Source of the DNA: Bifidobacterium adolescentis ATCC 15703
GTDB lineage: Bacteria > Actinomycetota > Actinomycetes > Actinomycetales > Bifidobacteriaceae
Direction of reading: 5' to 3'
Length of the DNA stretch: 64,000 nucleotides
Assembly (NCBI RefSeq): GCF_000010425.1
Contig: NC_008618.1
Location: 117,946 to 181,945, forward strand
A program made the position numbers and the translations under genes. Shown piece after piece: positions 9,108-17,447 of the stretch; the first letter of the stretch is position 1, and each line of letters begins with the position of its first letter. The notes beneath the pieces are model-generated. The model made no database searches, was not told the origin of the DNA, and saw nothing but the letters and a program-made list of their open reading frames with translations.

Positions 9108-9198
9108 CAACCCGTCTCCTTACGGCGGCATTACCCGCATCAAGTCCTCGGTCGAAGCTGTATGAGCTCCCTCTCAGCCTTTCGGCTCCCGTTCGGTT
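9108..9198 (-). promoter_or_regulatory. TPP riboswitch (THI box) upstream of thiS
   Basis: Read on the minus strand, the segment has the conserved GGCTGAGAGGGAGC, then CGACC, ACTTGATGCGGGTAATGCC and GCCGTAAGGAG, the hallmark aptamer elements that bind thiamine pyrophosphate. The ends are approximate. It sits about 240 bases upstream of thiS with the terminator above in between. High thiamine should switch off thiSFG. Confidence 0.93.
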
Positions 9199-9306
9199 GT
9201 GCCTTTATCTTCGCGCAGGCGCCCGACAAGCGTGCGCCGGTTCACGTTGGGTTAGTCTTGATGTGAACATGTGCGAATCGGCTGCGTGCTTGCAAGGAAG
9301 GGGAAG

Positions 9307-10329
9307 ATGATGATGAACGGTGAGTTGGCAGGATTTACGATTCCTCGGCTCGGCATGGGAACGATGGCTTTGGCGATTGAGGGGCGTCCGGATCGCGATA
9401 CTGCGATTCGTACGATTCATGCCGGTTTGGACGCGGGTGTTCGCTATTTGGATACGGCTTGGTCGTATTATCTGCCGAGCGAGCCTGGCACTGGCACTGC
9501 GAAAGATTTGGGGTACGGCGAAAAGTTGGTGCGTGATGCGCTCGCTTCGTGGAATGGCCCCCGAGATGAAGTGCTGGTCGCCACGAAAACTGGCTATCGA
9601 CGCACCATGGAGATCCCCGCTTTTGTTGCTCCTGTGTCCGATTCGCCAGAATCGGACACTCAGGGGCGGGATTCCGAGGGCTGCAGTCGTCGGCCTGGCG
9701 GGGAACGCCAGCATTTGCAGGCGGCGGGCAGTCAATACGGGTGGATGGCGGATTCGCGCCCCGAAACCATGATTCGTGACGCCAAGGAATCCGCGCTGCA
9801 CTTGGGCGTCGATACGCTCGACCTGTTGTATTCGCACGGACCGGACCCGGAAGTGGCTTATGAGGACCAGGTCGGCGCGCTGAAGCAGCTGCTTAACGAG
9901 GGCGTGATCCGGTACGCGGGCATTTCCCGCGTGGACAACGCGCAGATCGACATCGCCCGCGAGATTCTCGGCGACAAGCTGATCGCCGTGCAGAACCAGT
10001 TCTCGCCCTCGCACCCCGACCCTGAGCATACGATGGAGCACTGCGCGGAACTTGGACTCGCGTTCGTGTGCTGGAGCCCCCTCGGCGGCTTCCTCGACGC
10101 GTTCGACCAGCGCGCGTACGACCCGTTCCGCACGGTCGCCGGCAACCACGGCTGCTCCTACCAGCGCGTGGTGCTCGCCTGGGAACTGAGCCGCTACGAG
10201 CGGTTGTTCACCATCCCCAGCGCCCGCAATCCGCAGGAAATCAACGATTCCTTCGCCGCCACCGAACTGACGCTCACGCAGGATGAGCTGGCGATGCTGA
10301 ACGCCTCCGTCGACGCCCGTCGCGGCTGA
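9307..10329 (+). CDS. Aldo/keto reductase with an internal palindromic insert
   Basis: About 340 residues. Three ATGs in a row (9307, 9310, 9313) follow AAGGAAGGGG, so the exact start is open. The AKR barrel is clear: IPRLGMGTMAL, GVRYLDTAWSYY (catalytic Asp and Tyr), VLVATKTGY (catalytic Lys), LDLLYSHGPD (His), IAVQNQFSP, FVCWSPLGGF and a C-terminal NADPH site (FTIPSARNPQEINDSF). It reduces an unknown carbonyl with NAD(P)H. Between KTGYRR and WMADSRPET, about residues 100-145, is an additional low-similarity stretch. It includes a DNA palindrome (9634-9659) that reads through in frame. That loop usually contributes to substrate specificity, so activity may be changed. A terminator lies just downstream. 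Confidence 0.85.
   Translation: MMMNGELAGFTIPRLGMGTMALAIEGRPDRDTAIRTIHAGLDAGVRYLDTAWSYYLPSEPGTGTAKDLGYGEKLVRDALASWNGPRDEVLVATKTGYRRTMEIPAFVAPVSDSPESDTQGRDSEGCSRRPGGERQHLQAAGSQYGWMADSRPETMIRDAKESALHLGVDTLDLLYSHGPDPEVAYEDQVGALKQLLNEGVIRYAGISRVDNAQIDIAREILGDKLIAVQNQFSPSHPDPEHTMEHCAELGLAFVCWSPLGGFLDAFDQRAYDPFRTVAGNHGCSYQRVVLAWELSRYERLFTIPSARNPQEINDSFAATELTLTQDELAMLNASVDARRG
9634..9659. repeat. Palindromic repeat GTCCGATTC-N4-GAATCGGAC inside a coding sequence
   Basis: Arms GTGTCCGATTC (9634-9644) and GAATCGGACAC (9649-9659) are perfect with a 4-base loop. The same 9-base arms and 4-base loop occur at 38314-38335, and a decayed version at 8956-8976. Here it lies inside the aldo/keto reductase and keeps the frame. 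Confidence 0.8.
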
Positions 10330-10351
10330 ATTCCGCGCAATACGTACGATT

Positions 10352-10401
10352 GGCCGCGCCCGATTCCGCACAATAATCGCGATTCGGGCCGCGGCCTTTT
10401 T
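10352..10401 (+). terminator. Intrinsic terminator after the aldo/keto reductase
   Basis: GGCCGCGCCCGATTC (from 10352) pairs, with one bulge, with GATTCGGGCCGCGGCC (10381-10396), followed by TTTTTC. Strong GC stem. Confidence 0.8.
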
Positions 10402-10446
10402 CGTGCCTTCTGTAGCTTGCTCGCTGCAAAATCGCCCTGGGAATAA

Positions 10447-10475
10447 CTTACACTGTAAAATGTTTACACTGTAAG
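10447..10475. promoter_or_regulatory. Double operator upstream of the MarR gene
   Basis: Two identical 11-base palindromes TTACACTGTAA (10448-10458 and 10464-10474) spaced 16 bases start to start. The same pair, slightly degenerate, recurs between the MarR gene and the ABC genes. These are probably MarR autoregulatory sites. Confidence 0.8.
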
Positions 10476-10512
10476 ATATTATGACGGCGATTGCGACGGA
10501 AGGAGGTGCCGC

Positions 10513-11004
10513 GTGGGCTTTGAAGAGGAACTGTTCCACGAATTGGCGACCAACACATGGGACAAACGCTCGCGCATGCAGCAGGAGATGGTGAAAGGCG
10601 CGAAGGGCGAACCCTTCGCCGTGCAGGAACTCTATAGGAAAGGCCCGCTGACGCCATCGCAGCTCGCCTCTTCAATGAAAACCACCACCGGACGCGTGTC
10701 TGCACTGTTGTCCGCACTGGAGAAAAAAGGCCAGATCACGCGCGAATCCGACCCTGACGATCGCCGTGTGGTGCACGTGAACCTTACCGAAGCCGGCAGG
10801 GAGCGCGCCGAACGTCAGCGCGAAAGCATGCGCGAGGCGATCTGCTGGATCTTCTCGCAAATGGGGGAGCGACGCGCGCGCGAATTCGTTGAGCTCACCG
10901 AGGAATTCACCACGTACATGTCGCTGTGCATGCCCGGCAAACCGCGCCCCACGGCGGACGAGGTCAAAGCCGCGTTCTCAGGAAACGCACAGGAAGACGC
11001 GTAG
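10513..11004 (+). CDS. MarR-family transcriptional regulator
   Basis: 163 residues from GTG 10513, with a strong GGAGG site 7 bases upstream. A winged helix-turn-helix repressor: LTPSQLASSMKTTTGRVSALLSALEKKGQITRE is the recognition-helix region, and SDPDDRRVVHVNLTEAG the wing with the DxRxxxxxLT signature. Helical ends make the dimer interface. Palindromic operators stand both before it (10447-10475) and after it (11009-11035). It therefore most likely represses itself and the following ABC exporter pair, with a drug or other small molecule as inducer. It heads a three-gene operon. Confidence 0.92.
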   Translation: MGFEEELFHELATNTWDKRSRMQQEMVKGAKGEPFAVQELYRKGPLTPSQLASSMKTTTGRVSALLSALEKKGQITRESDPDDRRVVHVNLTEAGRERAERQRESMREAICWIFSQMGERRAREFVELTEEFTTYMSLCMPGKPRPTADEVKAAFSGNAQEDA

Positions 11005-11008
11005 TATC

Positions 11009-11035
11009 TTACGCTGTAAATAATTCACAGTGTAA
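11009..11035. promoter_or_regulatory. Second MarR operator pair before the ABC exporter
   Basis: TTACGCTGTAA (11009-11019) and TCACAGTGTAA (11025-11035) repeat the upstream operator with one substitution each and the same 16-base spacing. They lie about 100 bases before the first ABC gene, suggesting a second regulated promoter inside the operon. Confidence 0.7.
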
Positions 11036-11130
11036 GTAATCGCAATCCAGTAATCGCAAAAACCGCGAAAAATCGCAAAAACTAATCGTAAGAAAACAAG
11101 CAAAACACAAAACAAGAGAAGGAACCAAGC

Positions 11131-12882
11131 ATGCTTCGCATCGTACGATACCTCTCCAAAGCGGAGATCGGTCAGATGCTCGTCGCGCTGGTCAGCATCG
11201 TCGGTCAGATCTGGCTTGACCTGACCCTGCCGGACTACATGGCCGACATCACGCAGCTCGTCGAAACCCCCGGCAGCGAAATGCACGACATCTGGGTGGC
11301 CGGCGGCAAAATGCTGCTCGTCTCGCTCGGATCGGCGGCCTGCGCCGTCGTCACCGGCTTCATCGCCGCGCGCGTGGGCGCCTCGTTCAGCCAGCGCCTG
11401 CGTTCGCTTGAATTCAACAAGGTGGAAAGCTTCGGACCGGCGGAAATGAACCGTTTCTCCACCGCGTCGCTCATCACCCGCTCCACGAACGACATCACGC
11501 AGATCCAGATGTTCATCACCATGGGCCTCATGATGATCGTCAAAGCGCCGATCATGGCCGTGTGGGCCGTGTGCAAGATCGCAGGAAAGGGCTTCGATTG
11601 GACGCTCGCAACCGGCATCGCCGTGGCCATCCTGCTGGTGGTCATCGCCGTGCTCATGCACTTCGTCATGCCGAAGTTCAAGGCCATGCAGCGCCTGACC
11701 GACAACATCAACCTCGTGGCGCGCGAGAACCTCACCGGCCTGCGCGTGGTGCGCGCGTACAACGCCGAGGACTATCAGGAAGCCAAGTTCACCGAAGCCA
11801 ACAAGGAACTCACCGAAACCCAGCTGTTCACCAACCGTGCCATGGCCATCATGATGCCGTTGATGAACACCATCATGAACGGCCTGATGCTCGCCGTCTA
11901 CTGGATCGGCGCGTACCTCATCGACGCTGCCGAAGCCGTCGACAAGCTCACCACCTTCTCCGACATGGTGGTGTTCTCCAGCTACTCCATCCAGGTCATC
12001 ATGAGCTTCCTGCTGCTGAGCATGGTGTTCGTGCTCTGGCCGCGCGCCGACGTGTCCGCGCAGCGCGTGCTCGAAGTCATCGACACCGAGCCGATGGTCA
12101 CCGACGGCACGCAGGACGCGGGCAAGCCGGGCGAGGAAGGCGAAATCGAATTCCGCAATGTGAGCTTCGCCTACCCCGACTCGCGTCACGCCATGCTCGA
12201 AGGCGTCAATTTCAAGGCGAAGAAGGGTCAGACGGTGGCGTTCATCGGCTCGACCGGCTCCGGCAAATCGTCCCTCATCAACCTCGTGCCGCGTTTCTAC
12301 GACGCCACGCAAGGCGAGGTGCTCGTCGACGGCGTCAACGTGCGCGACTACAAGCTGAAGGCGTTGCGCGACAAGATCGGCTACGTGCCGCAGCAGTCGT
12401 TCCTGTTCAAGGGAACGATCGCCAGCAACGTCGCGTACGGAGATACGGACCGCGACGACGACACCGTGCGCCGCGCATGCGACGTCGCGCAGGCGACGGA
12501 ATTCATCGACAAAAAGCAGAAGAAGTACGATTCCGGCATTTCGCAGGGCGGTTCCAACGTTTCGGGCGGGCAGAAGCAGCGTCTGTCGATCGCACGCGCC
12601 GTCTACCGTCATCCGGAAATCCTGATCTTCGACGATTCCTTCTCCGCGCTCGACTTCAAAACCGACCGTGCCGTACGTGACGCGCTCGAAAAGGAAGCGA
12701 AGGATTCCACGAAACTCATCGTCGCGCAGCGCATCGGCACCATCATGAATGCCGACCGCATCATCGTGCTCGACGACGGCAAAGTGGTCGGCCAGGGCAC
12801 GCACGAGGAACTGCTCGACACGTGCGAAGTGTATCGGCAGATCGCCGAATCGCAGTTGAGCGAAGACGAACTGAAGCGCTGA
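11131..12882 (+). CDS. ABC exporter half-transporter, degenerate-site subunit
   Basis: 583 residues; start ATG 11131 follows GAGAAGGAACC. Type IV exporter: six membrane helices (about residues 15-310; LVARENLTGLRVVRAYNAED is the conserved intracellular loop), then an ATPase domain from about 335. Walker A is GSTGSGKSS, the Q loop lies in YVPQQSFLFKGTI, the signature is VSGGQKQR and Walker B is ILIFDDSFSALD. The catalytic Glu after Walker B is Asp here, as in the non-hydrolysing site of heterodimeric exporters. It pairs with the next gene to pump drugs or lipids out of the cell; the substrate is unknown. Regulated by the adjacent MarR. Confidence 0.93.
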   Translation: MLRIVRYLSKAEIGQMLVALVSIVGQIWLDLTLPDYMADITQLVETPGSEMHDIWVAGGKMLLVSLGSAACAVVTGFIAARVGASFSQRLRSLEFNKVESFGPAEMNRFSTASLITRSTNDITQIQMFITMGLMMIVKAPIMAVWAVCKIAGKGFDWTLATGIAVAILLVVIAVLMHFVMPKFKAMQRLTDNINLVARENLTGLRVVRAYNAEDYQEAKFTEANKELTETQLFTNRAMAIMMPLMNTIMNGLMLAVYWIGAYLIDAAEAVDKLTTFSDMVVFSSYSIQVIMSFLLLSMVFVLWPRADVSAQRVLEVIDTEPMVTDGTQDAGKPGEEGEIEFRNVSFAYPDSRHAMLEGVNFKAKKGQTVAFIGSTGSGKSSLINLVPRFYDATQGEVLVDGVNVRDYKLKALRDKIGYVPQQSFLFKGTIASNVAYGDTDRDDDTVRRACDVAQATEFIDKKQKKYDSGISQGGSNVSGGQKQRLSIARAVYRHPEILIFDDSFSALDFKTDRAVRDALEKEAKDSTKLIVAQRIGTIMNADRIIVLDDGKVVGQGTHEELLDTCEVYRQIAESQLSEDELKR

Positions 12883-12893
12883 AAGGGGGAGAC

Positions 12894-14735
12894 ATGCCAA
12901 GAGGAATGGGACGCGGCCGTGGGGCCGTGGAAAAGCCGAAGGACTTCGGCGGAGTGATGAAGAAGCTCGTGAAATTCTGCAGCCGGTACATTCCGGTGAT
13001 GATTCTCGCGCTGGTTCTGGGCGCTGCCGGCACGGTGTGCCAGATCATCGGCCCGGACAAGCTCAAGGACATGACCAACGAGATCACGAAGGGTCTGCCG
13101 GCCATGGTGCACGGCAAGCCCGTCATGAATTCGATCGATATGGACGCGGTGTCGCGCATCGCATGGCTGCTCGTCGCGCTGTACGTCGGGTACGCGCTGC
13201 TGAGCTACCTGCAAAGCTGGCTGATGGCCAACGTCACGCAACGCACGGCACAGCAGCTGCGTGAGGCGATCAGCCAGAAAATCAATCGCCTGCCGCTGAA
13301 ATATTTCGACAAAGTCAGCTACGGCGACGTGCTGAGCCGCATCACCAACGACGTCGACGCGATCGGACAGACGCTCGGCCAGTCGGTCGGCTCGCTGATC
13401 ACTTCGATCACGCTGTTCTTCGGCGCGCTCATCATGATGTTCTACAACAACGTGACCATGACGCTGTGCGCCATCGGCTCCGCGCTGCTCGGCCTGATCA
13501 TCATGGGCGTGATCATGAAGGTGTCGCAGAAGTACTTCACCCGCCAGCAGGTGGCGCTCGGCGACGTCAACGGCCACGTCGAGGAAATGTACACCGGCCA
13601 CACCGTGGTCAAGGCGTTCTGCGGCGAGGAACGCTCCATCGAGCAGTTCGAGAAGTACAACAACGACCTGTACGTGTCCGGCTGGAAAAGCCAGTTCCTG
13701 TCCGGCCTGATGATGCCGATTATGAACTTCGTCGGCAACTTCGGCTACGTGGTGGTGTGCGTGGTCGGCGCGGCGCTCGCCATGGACGGCAATATCGAAT
13801 TCGGCGTGATCGTGGCGTTCATGATGTATATCCGCCTGTTCACGCAGCCGCTGTCCCAGTTCGCGCAGGCGTTCCAGAACCTGCAGCGCTGCGCGGCCGC
13901 ATCCGAACGCGTCTTCGGCTTCCTTGAGGAGCCGGAACTGTCCGACGAAACCGGCAAGCAGGCGCTGCTCGGCGTCGGTGCGGACGGCAAGCCGCAGCCG
14001 GTGCGCGGCGACGTGGAATTCAGCCACGTGCGCTTCGGCTACGATGCGGACAAGACCATCATCAACGACTTCTCCGCGTCCGTGAAGGCCGGCCAGAAGG
14101 TGGCCATCGTCGGCCCGACCGGCGCCGGCAAGACCACGATGGTGAACCTGCTGATGCGCTTCTACGAGATTTCCGGTGGCACGATTTCGATCGACGGCAT
14201 CGACACCAAGTCCGTGCCGCGTTGGAACGTGCACGACCAGTTCTCCATGGTGCTGCAGGACACGTGGGTGTTCCGTGGAACAGTGCGTGAAAACATCGCG
14301 TATTCGAAGAAGGACGTCACCGACGAGCAGATCGTGGCCGCATGCAAGGCCGTCGGCCTGCACCACTACATCATGTCGTTGCCGAACGGCTACGACACCG
14401 TGCTCGACGACAAGGCGTCGCTTTCCCAGGGCCAGCGCCAGCTGCTGACGATCGCCCGCGCGATGGTGGAGGACGCGCCGATCCTGATCCTCGACGAGGC
14501 CACCTCCTCGGTCGATACACGCACCGAGGAGCTGATCCAGAAGGCGATGGACGCGCTGACCGTGGGCCGCACGAGCTTCGTGATCGCGCACCGCCTGTCC
14601 ACCATCCGCGACGCCGACATGATCCTGGTGATGAACGGCGGCGACATCGTGGAACGCGGCACGCACGAGGAACTGCTCGCCAAGGGCGGCTTCTACGCCG
14701 ACATCTACAACAGCCAGTTCACGCTGGCCGAGTGA
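12894..14735 (+). CDS. ABC exporter half-transporter, catalytic subunit
   Basis: 613 residues from ATG 12894, preceded by AAAGGGGGAG and 11 bases after the first subunit. Six membrane helices (about residues 35-340) follow a Gly/Arg-rich N-terminus. The ATPase domain has Walker A GPTGAGKTT, the Q loop in VLQDTWVFRGTVRENIAY, the signature LSQGQRQ and Walker B LILDEATSSVD with the catalytic Glu, then IAHRLSTI with the H-loop His. The signature departs from LSGGQ. Together with the Asp in the partner's Walker B, this gives one canonical and one degenerate ATP site, typical of LmrCD/BmrCD/TM287-288 type heterodimers. A strong terminator follows. Confidence 0.93.
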   Translation: MPRGMGRGRGAVEKPKDFGGVMKKLVKFCSRYIPVMILALVLGAAGTVCQIIGPDKLKDMTNEITKGLPAMVHGKPVMNSIDMDAVSRIAWLLVALYVGYALLSYLQSWLMANVTQRTAQQLREAISQKINRLPLKYFDKVSYGDVLSRITNDVDAIGQTLGQSVGSLITSITLFFGALIMMFYNNVTMTLCAIGSALLGLIIMGVIMKVSQKYFTRQQVALGDVNGHVEEMYTGHTVVKAFCGEERSIEQFEKYNNDLYVSGWKSQFLSGLMMPIMNFVGNFGYVVVCVVGAALAMDGNIEFGVIVAFMMYIRLFTQPLSQFAQAFQNLQRCAAASERVFGFLEEPELSDETGKQALLGVGADGKPQPVRGDVEFSHVRFGYDADKTIINDFSASVKAGQKVAIVGPTGAGKTTMVNLLMRFYEISGGTISIDGIDTKSVPRWNVHDQFSMVLQDTWVFRGTVRENIAYSKKDVTDEQIVAACKAVGLHHYIMSLPNGYDTVLDDKASLSQGQRQLLTIARAMVEDAPILILDEATSSVDTRTEELIQKAMDALTVGRTSFVIAHRLSTIRDADMILVMNGGDIVERGTHEELLAKGGFYADIYNSQFTLAE

Positions 14736-14754
14736 GGTTGGTGTGCTGACTCGC

Positions 14755-14790
14755 TAAAAAATCCGGAGGGACCACCCCTCCGGATTTTTG
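14755..14790. terminator. Strong bidirectional intrinsic terminator
   Basis: Perfect arms ATCCGGAGGG (14761-14770) and CCCTCCGGAT (14776-14785), 5-base loop, A tract before and T tract after. Ends the MarR-ABC operon. Confidence 0.93.
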
Positions 14791-14905
14791 CGTTTTGGCT
14801 TCGGCATTTTTATTGTGTTGCGCTGACGGGACGGCGGATTTACCATTGAGGTGACTGACGTCAATCGATTGACGTATTTGAAAATCACAAAGAAAGTGGG
14901 CAGTC

Positions 14906-15886
14906 ATGAAAAGCATCGAAATCGGCAAATCGGCAGTGGTCGCATCGCAGGCGGCGCTCGGCGTGATGCGCATGGACGCGCTGGATGCGGATGCTGCGGC
15001 AGAAGTCGTGCGTACGGCCGCCGAGCATGGAGTCAACTTCTTCGACACGGCGGACATCTACGGATTCAACGTCAACCGCGACCATGCCAGCTCGCGTGTG
15101 CTCGGCCGCGCGTGGAAGGACGCCGGGCTCAAGCGCGAGGACATCTTCCTGCAGACGAAGTTCGGTATCAACATCGACTTCAGCGACCCGAACAACGTGC
15201 ACGCCACCCGCTACGACTTCTCCGCGAAGCACCTCATCACGCGACTCGACGAGGAACTGGAAGCGCTCGGCACTGACTACGTGGACTTCGCGCTCCTGCA
15301 CAGGCCCGACACCCTGATGGAGGCCGAAGAAATCGTCGAAGCGTTCACCACCCTGCACAAGGCGGGCAAAGTGCGCCACTTCGGCGTGAGCAACGTGAAC
15401 CCGTGGCAGGCGGAACTGCTGCAGTCCTGGCTCGGCGACGACCCGGCCATGAGGCTCGAGGCGAGCCAGCTGCAGTTCGGCCTGATGCACGCGCAGATGG
15501 TCAGCGACGAGCTGATGACCAACTCCGGCGCCGAAGGCATGGTCGTGGCCAACCATTCGGACGGCCTGCTGTCCTACTCGCGACTGCGCCACATGACCAT
15601 CCAGGCGTGGAGCCCGTTCCAGTCCGGCACGGAATACGGCCCGTTCGTAGGCAACGAGCACTTCCCGGAGTTGAACAAGGCGCTGGACGAAAAGGCCGCC
15701 AAGTACGGTGTGAGCGCCAACGCCATCGCCACCGCATGGGTGCTCAGGCATCCGGCGAAGATCCAGATCGTGCTCGGCTCGATGAACCCCACCCGGCTGG
15801 GCGAAATGCTCGACGGCGCGGACATCGACCTCGACAAGCAGGATTGGTGGGACCTGTACGTGGCCGCCGGCAACCTCATTCCGTGA
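14906..15886 (+). CDS. Aldo/keto reductase, YdhF-like
   Basis: 326 residues from ATG 14906. NAD(P)H-dependent oxidoreductase with an AKR barrel: FFDTADIYGF (Asp and Tyr), IFLQTKFGI (Lys), VDFALLHRPDTL (His), GKVRHFGVSNVN, LEASQLQFGLMH, MTIQAWSPFQSG and IQIVLGSMNPTRL at the cofactor site. The order and spacing resemble E. coli YdhF-type reductases. The physiological substrate is unknown. Monocistronic; the 84-base gap to the convergent apbE contains a GGCCGGTT/AACCGGCC hairpin (15902-15942) that may terminate both. Confidence 0.9.
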   Translation: MKSIEIGKSAVVASQAALGVMRMDALDADAAAEVVRTAAEHGVNFFDTADIYGFNVNRDHASSRVLGRAWKDAGLKREDIFLQTKFGINIDFSDPNNVHATRYDFSAKHLITRLDEELEALGTDYVDFALLHRPDTLMEAEEIVEAFTTLHKAGKVRHFGVSNVNPWQAELLQSWLGDDPAMRLEASQLQFGLMHAQMVSDELMTNSGAEGMVVANHSDGLLSYSRLRHMTIQAWSPFQSGTEYGPFVGNEHFPELNKALDEKAAKYGVSANAIATAWVLRHPAKIQIVLGSMNPTRLGEMLDGADIDLDKQDWWDLYVAAGNLIP

Positions 15887-15901
15887 GTTTTGCTTGCGAT
15901 T

Positions 15902-15942
15902 GGCCGGTTTGCGGTCTGCGATTGGCGGGCCGCCAACCGGCC
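15902..15942. terminator. Hairpin between convergent genes
   Basis: Arms GGCCGGTT (15902-15909) and AACCGGCC (15935-15942). There is no T tract on either side, so a terminator role is only probable from its position. Confidence 0.4.
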
Positions 15943-15970
15943 AACCTGGCAATCAGTGACCGGTCGGCAA

Positions 15971-17023
15971 TCAGAAGAAACGGCCGGGGAAACCGGCGCT
16001 GATGGTGGCGTGACGGTCGGCGTCCAACGTGGCGCAATCGAAAACAAAAACGCTGCGCAGTTCATTCGGGTCCGCAACGAACAGCGCCGTAGCCAACCCG
16101 TCCGCCACCGCAGTCGGATAGTCGCCAAATGACGCGGATTGCACTGCAACCCAGGCGGCTTCCGTTTGTTGCACGGGCAGGCCGTCGATGGCGTTGAGCA
16201 GGTGGTGAATCGCCAGATGCGTCTGTTCGTTCACCGCCACCTCCCAATGGCGACGGCTGGGCGCGCTCGCACAGAACGCGCCATCGCCGATCAGTGCGAC
16301 GCCGACCGCGCAGGACGGATCATCCGGATCCTCAAGCGCCACACGGATCGGCTTGTTCGTGCGCGCCAGCAGATCGCCGCCCGCATCAATCACAAATTCC
16401 GGGGCAGCGCTTTCGCGTTTGCTGTCTGAGATGGAAGATTGGCATGTCGGGTTGGTCGTTTCGGCTGACTTGACATGCGATGTGCGCGAAAGTTCTGAAT
16501 CGGTGAGCAATCCGCCCAGCGAATCCACCAGATAACCCTTGCCGCACGCGCCGAAATCCACATGAACCGGACTGCGTGTAACCAATGTCGTACCACTCGA
16601 ACGAACCACATCACGACCCCATACGGCCCGTCCGTGCAGCGCGCCCAGGCGCTCGCCGGCGTCGGCTTCAACGGTGAAACTCAGCGCGGGATCGTAACCG
16701 AGACGGATCAGGTCCTCGCCCACGCACGGGTCGATCGCACCGCGCGTGGCGGCGTGCAGCGCGTCGTACAAATCGAATAGCGGGCCGGCCCAATCGGGAA
16801 AATCGAAATGCCCGCCATGCTTCGCATTGCCGATGTGCGCAACCAGCGAATCAGCGCGAAACCGCGAAAGCGCATGCTCGTATTCATCGATGAACCGTTC
16901 CATCTCGCCGCGCAATTCCGCAGTGATCGGGCGAGGCGTCGAAATCAGCAACCCCGTGCCGAGCGCCTTGGGGAAAGCGGCGGTGTACGGCATGCGATGC
17001 GCGAGCGGTGCGAGGGAATCCAT
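15971..17023 (-). CDS. apbE: FAD:protein FMN transferase (ApbE)
   Basis: 350 residues from ATG 17023 (Met at the start of MDSLAPLAHRMPYTAAF); an in-frame start at 17104 is possible. ApbE enzymes move FMN from FAD to a Thr of extracytoplasmic flavoproteins. The family signature HVDFGACGKGYLVDSLGGLL is at about residues 165-185 and FVIDAGGDLLARTNKPIRVALEDPDDP at about 225-250. The N-terminal region MGTGL-type motif appears as ALGTGLLISTPRP. No signal peptide is evident, although many ApbE are exported; an N-terminal lipoprotein signal is also lacking. The likely target is the FMN-binding lipoprotein at 25244-25801, in the iron cluster that starts 420 bases away on the other strand. Confidence 0.85.
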   Translation of the reverse strand: MDSLAPLAHRMPYTAAFPKALGTGLLISTPRPITAELRGEMERFIDEYEHALSRFRADSLVAHIGNAKHGGHFDFPDWAGPLFDLYDALHAATRGAIDPCVGEDLIRLGYDPALSFTVEADAGERLGALHGRAVWGRDVVRSSGTTLVTRSPVHVDFGACGKGYLVDSLGGLLTDSELSRTSHVKSAETTNPTCQSSISDSKRESAAPEFVIDAGGDLLARTNKPIRVALEDPDDPSCAVGVALIGDGAFCASAPSRRHWEVAVNEQTHLAIHHLLNAIDGLPVQQTEAAWVAVQSASFGDYPTAVADGLATALFVADPNELRSVFVFDCATLDADRHATISAGFPGRFF

Positions 17024-17141
17024 ACCCACGATGCTAGCGCGTGCCCGGCTTGGCGGAGTTCGTGCCTGGGCAACCTGATATGCGCTATATGTGGCATGAG
17101 GCATCGCCTTATTTTGATACCCCCGTAGCTTTGTATAGTTA

Positions 17142-17156
17142 CGATTATACTAATCG
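17142..17156. promoter_or_regulatory. Candidate operator between apbE and the iron cluster
   Basis: CGATTA-TAC-TAATCG is a perfect inverted repeat with a 3-base centre, followed by a second GATTATAC at 17158. It lies in the AT-richer part of the 424-base divergent spacer between apbE and FTR1, where a metal-responsive repressor site would be expected. It is not a classical Fur box. The rest of the spacer shows no gene. Confidence 0.4.
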
Positions 17157-17447
17157 TGATTATACAGACCGACGCTTTGGCATGGAGTTCGCTTCACGTT
17201 TTCGGGCGGACGGGGGTGTTGCGGAACGGCGGTGAGCGTCACAATGTGAGACGACACGCGGAAAACGGGAAAAATAAAAACGGCGGAATTCCAACGTTTT
17301 TCCATGCGCGATACAACAAGACCAATTAAAAATCAAGACTGTTATTCAAAAAAGTTTCGTTCTATCTTGGCTTCCGATGCGCGCTTCGTACGTCGGGTAC
17401 GTCGGGGAAAGCGCGCCGAAAAGATTTGCGGAAGGAAGGTTCGACCC

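Noticed and set aside
11038..11110. Repeated AATCGCA words as binding sites
   Set aside because: The word is common in many spacers of this window and shows no spacing or symmetry, so it looks like background composition.
17304..17447. Longer FTR1 start at 17304
   Set aside because: The upstream part is basic and unlike a signal sequence; the ribosome site GAAGGAAGG fits ATG 17448.
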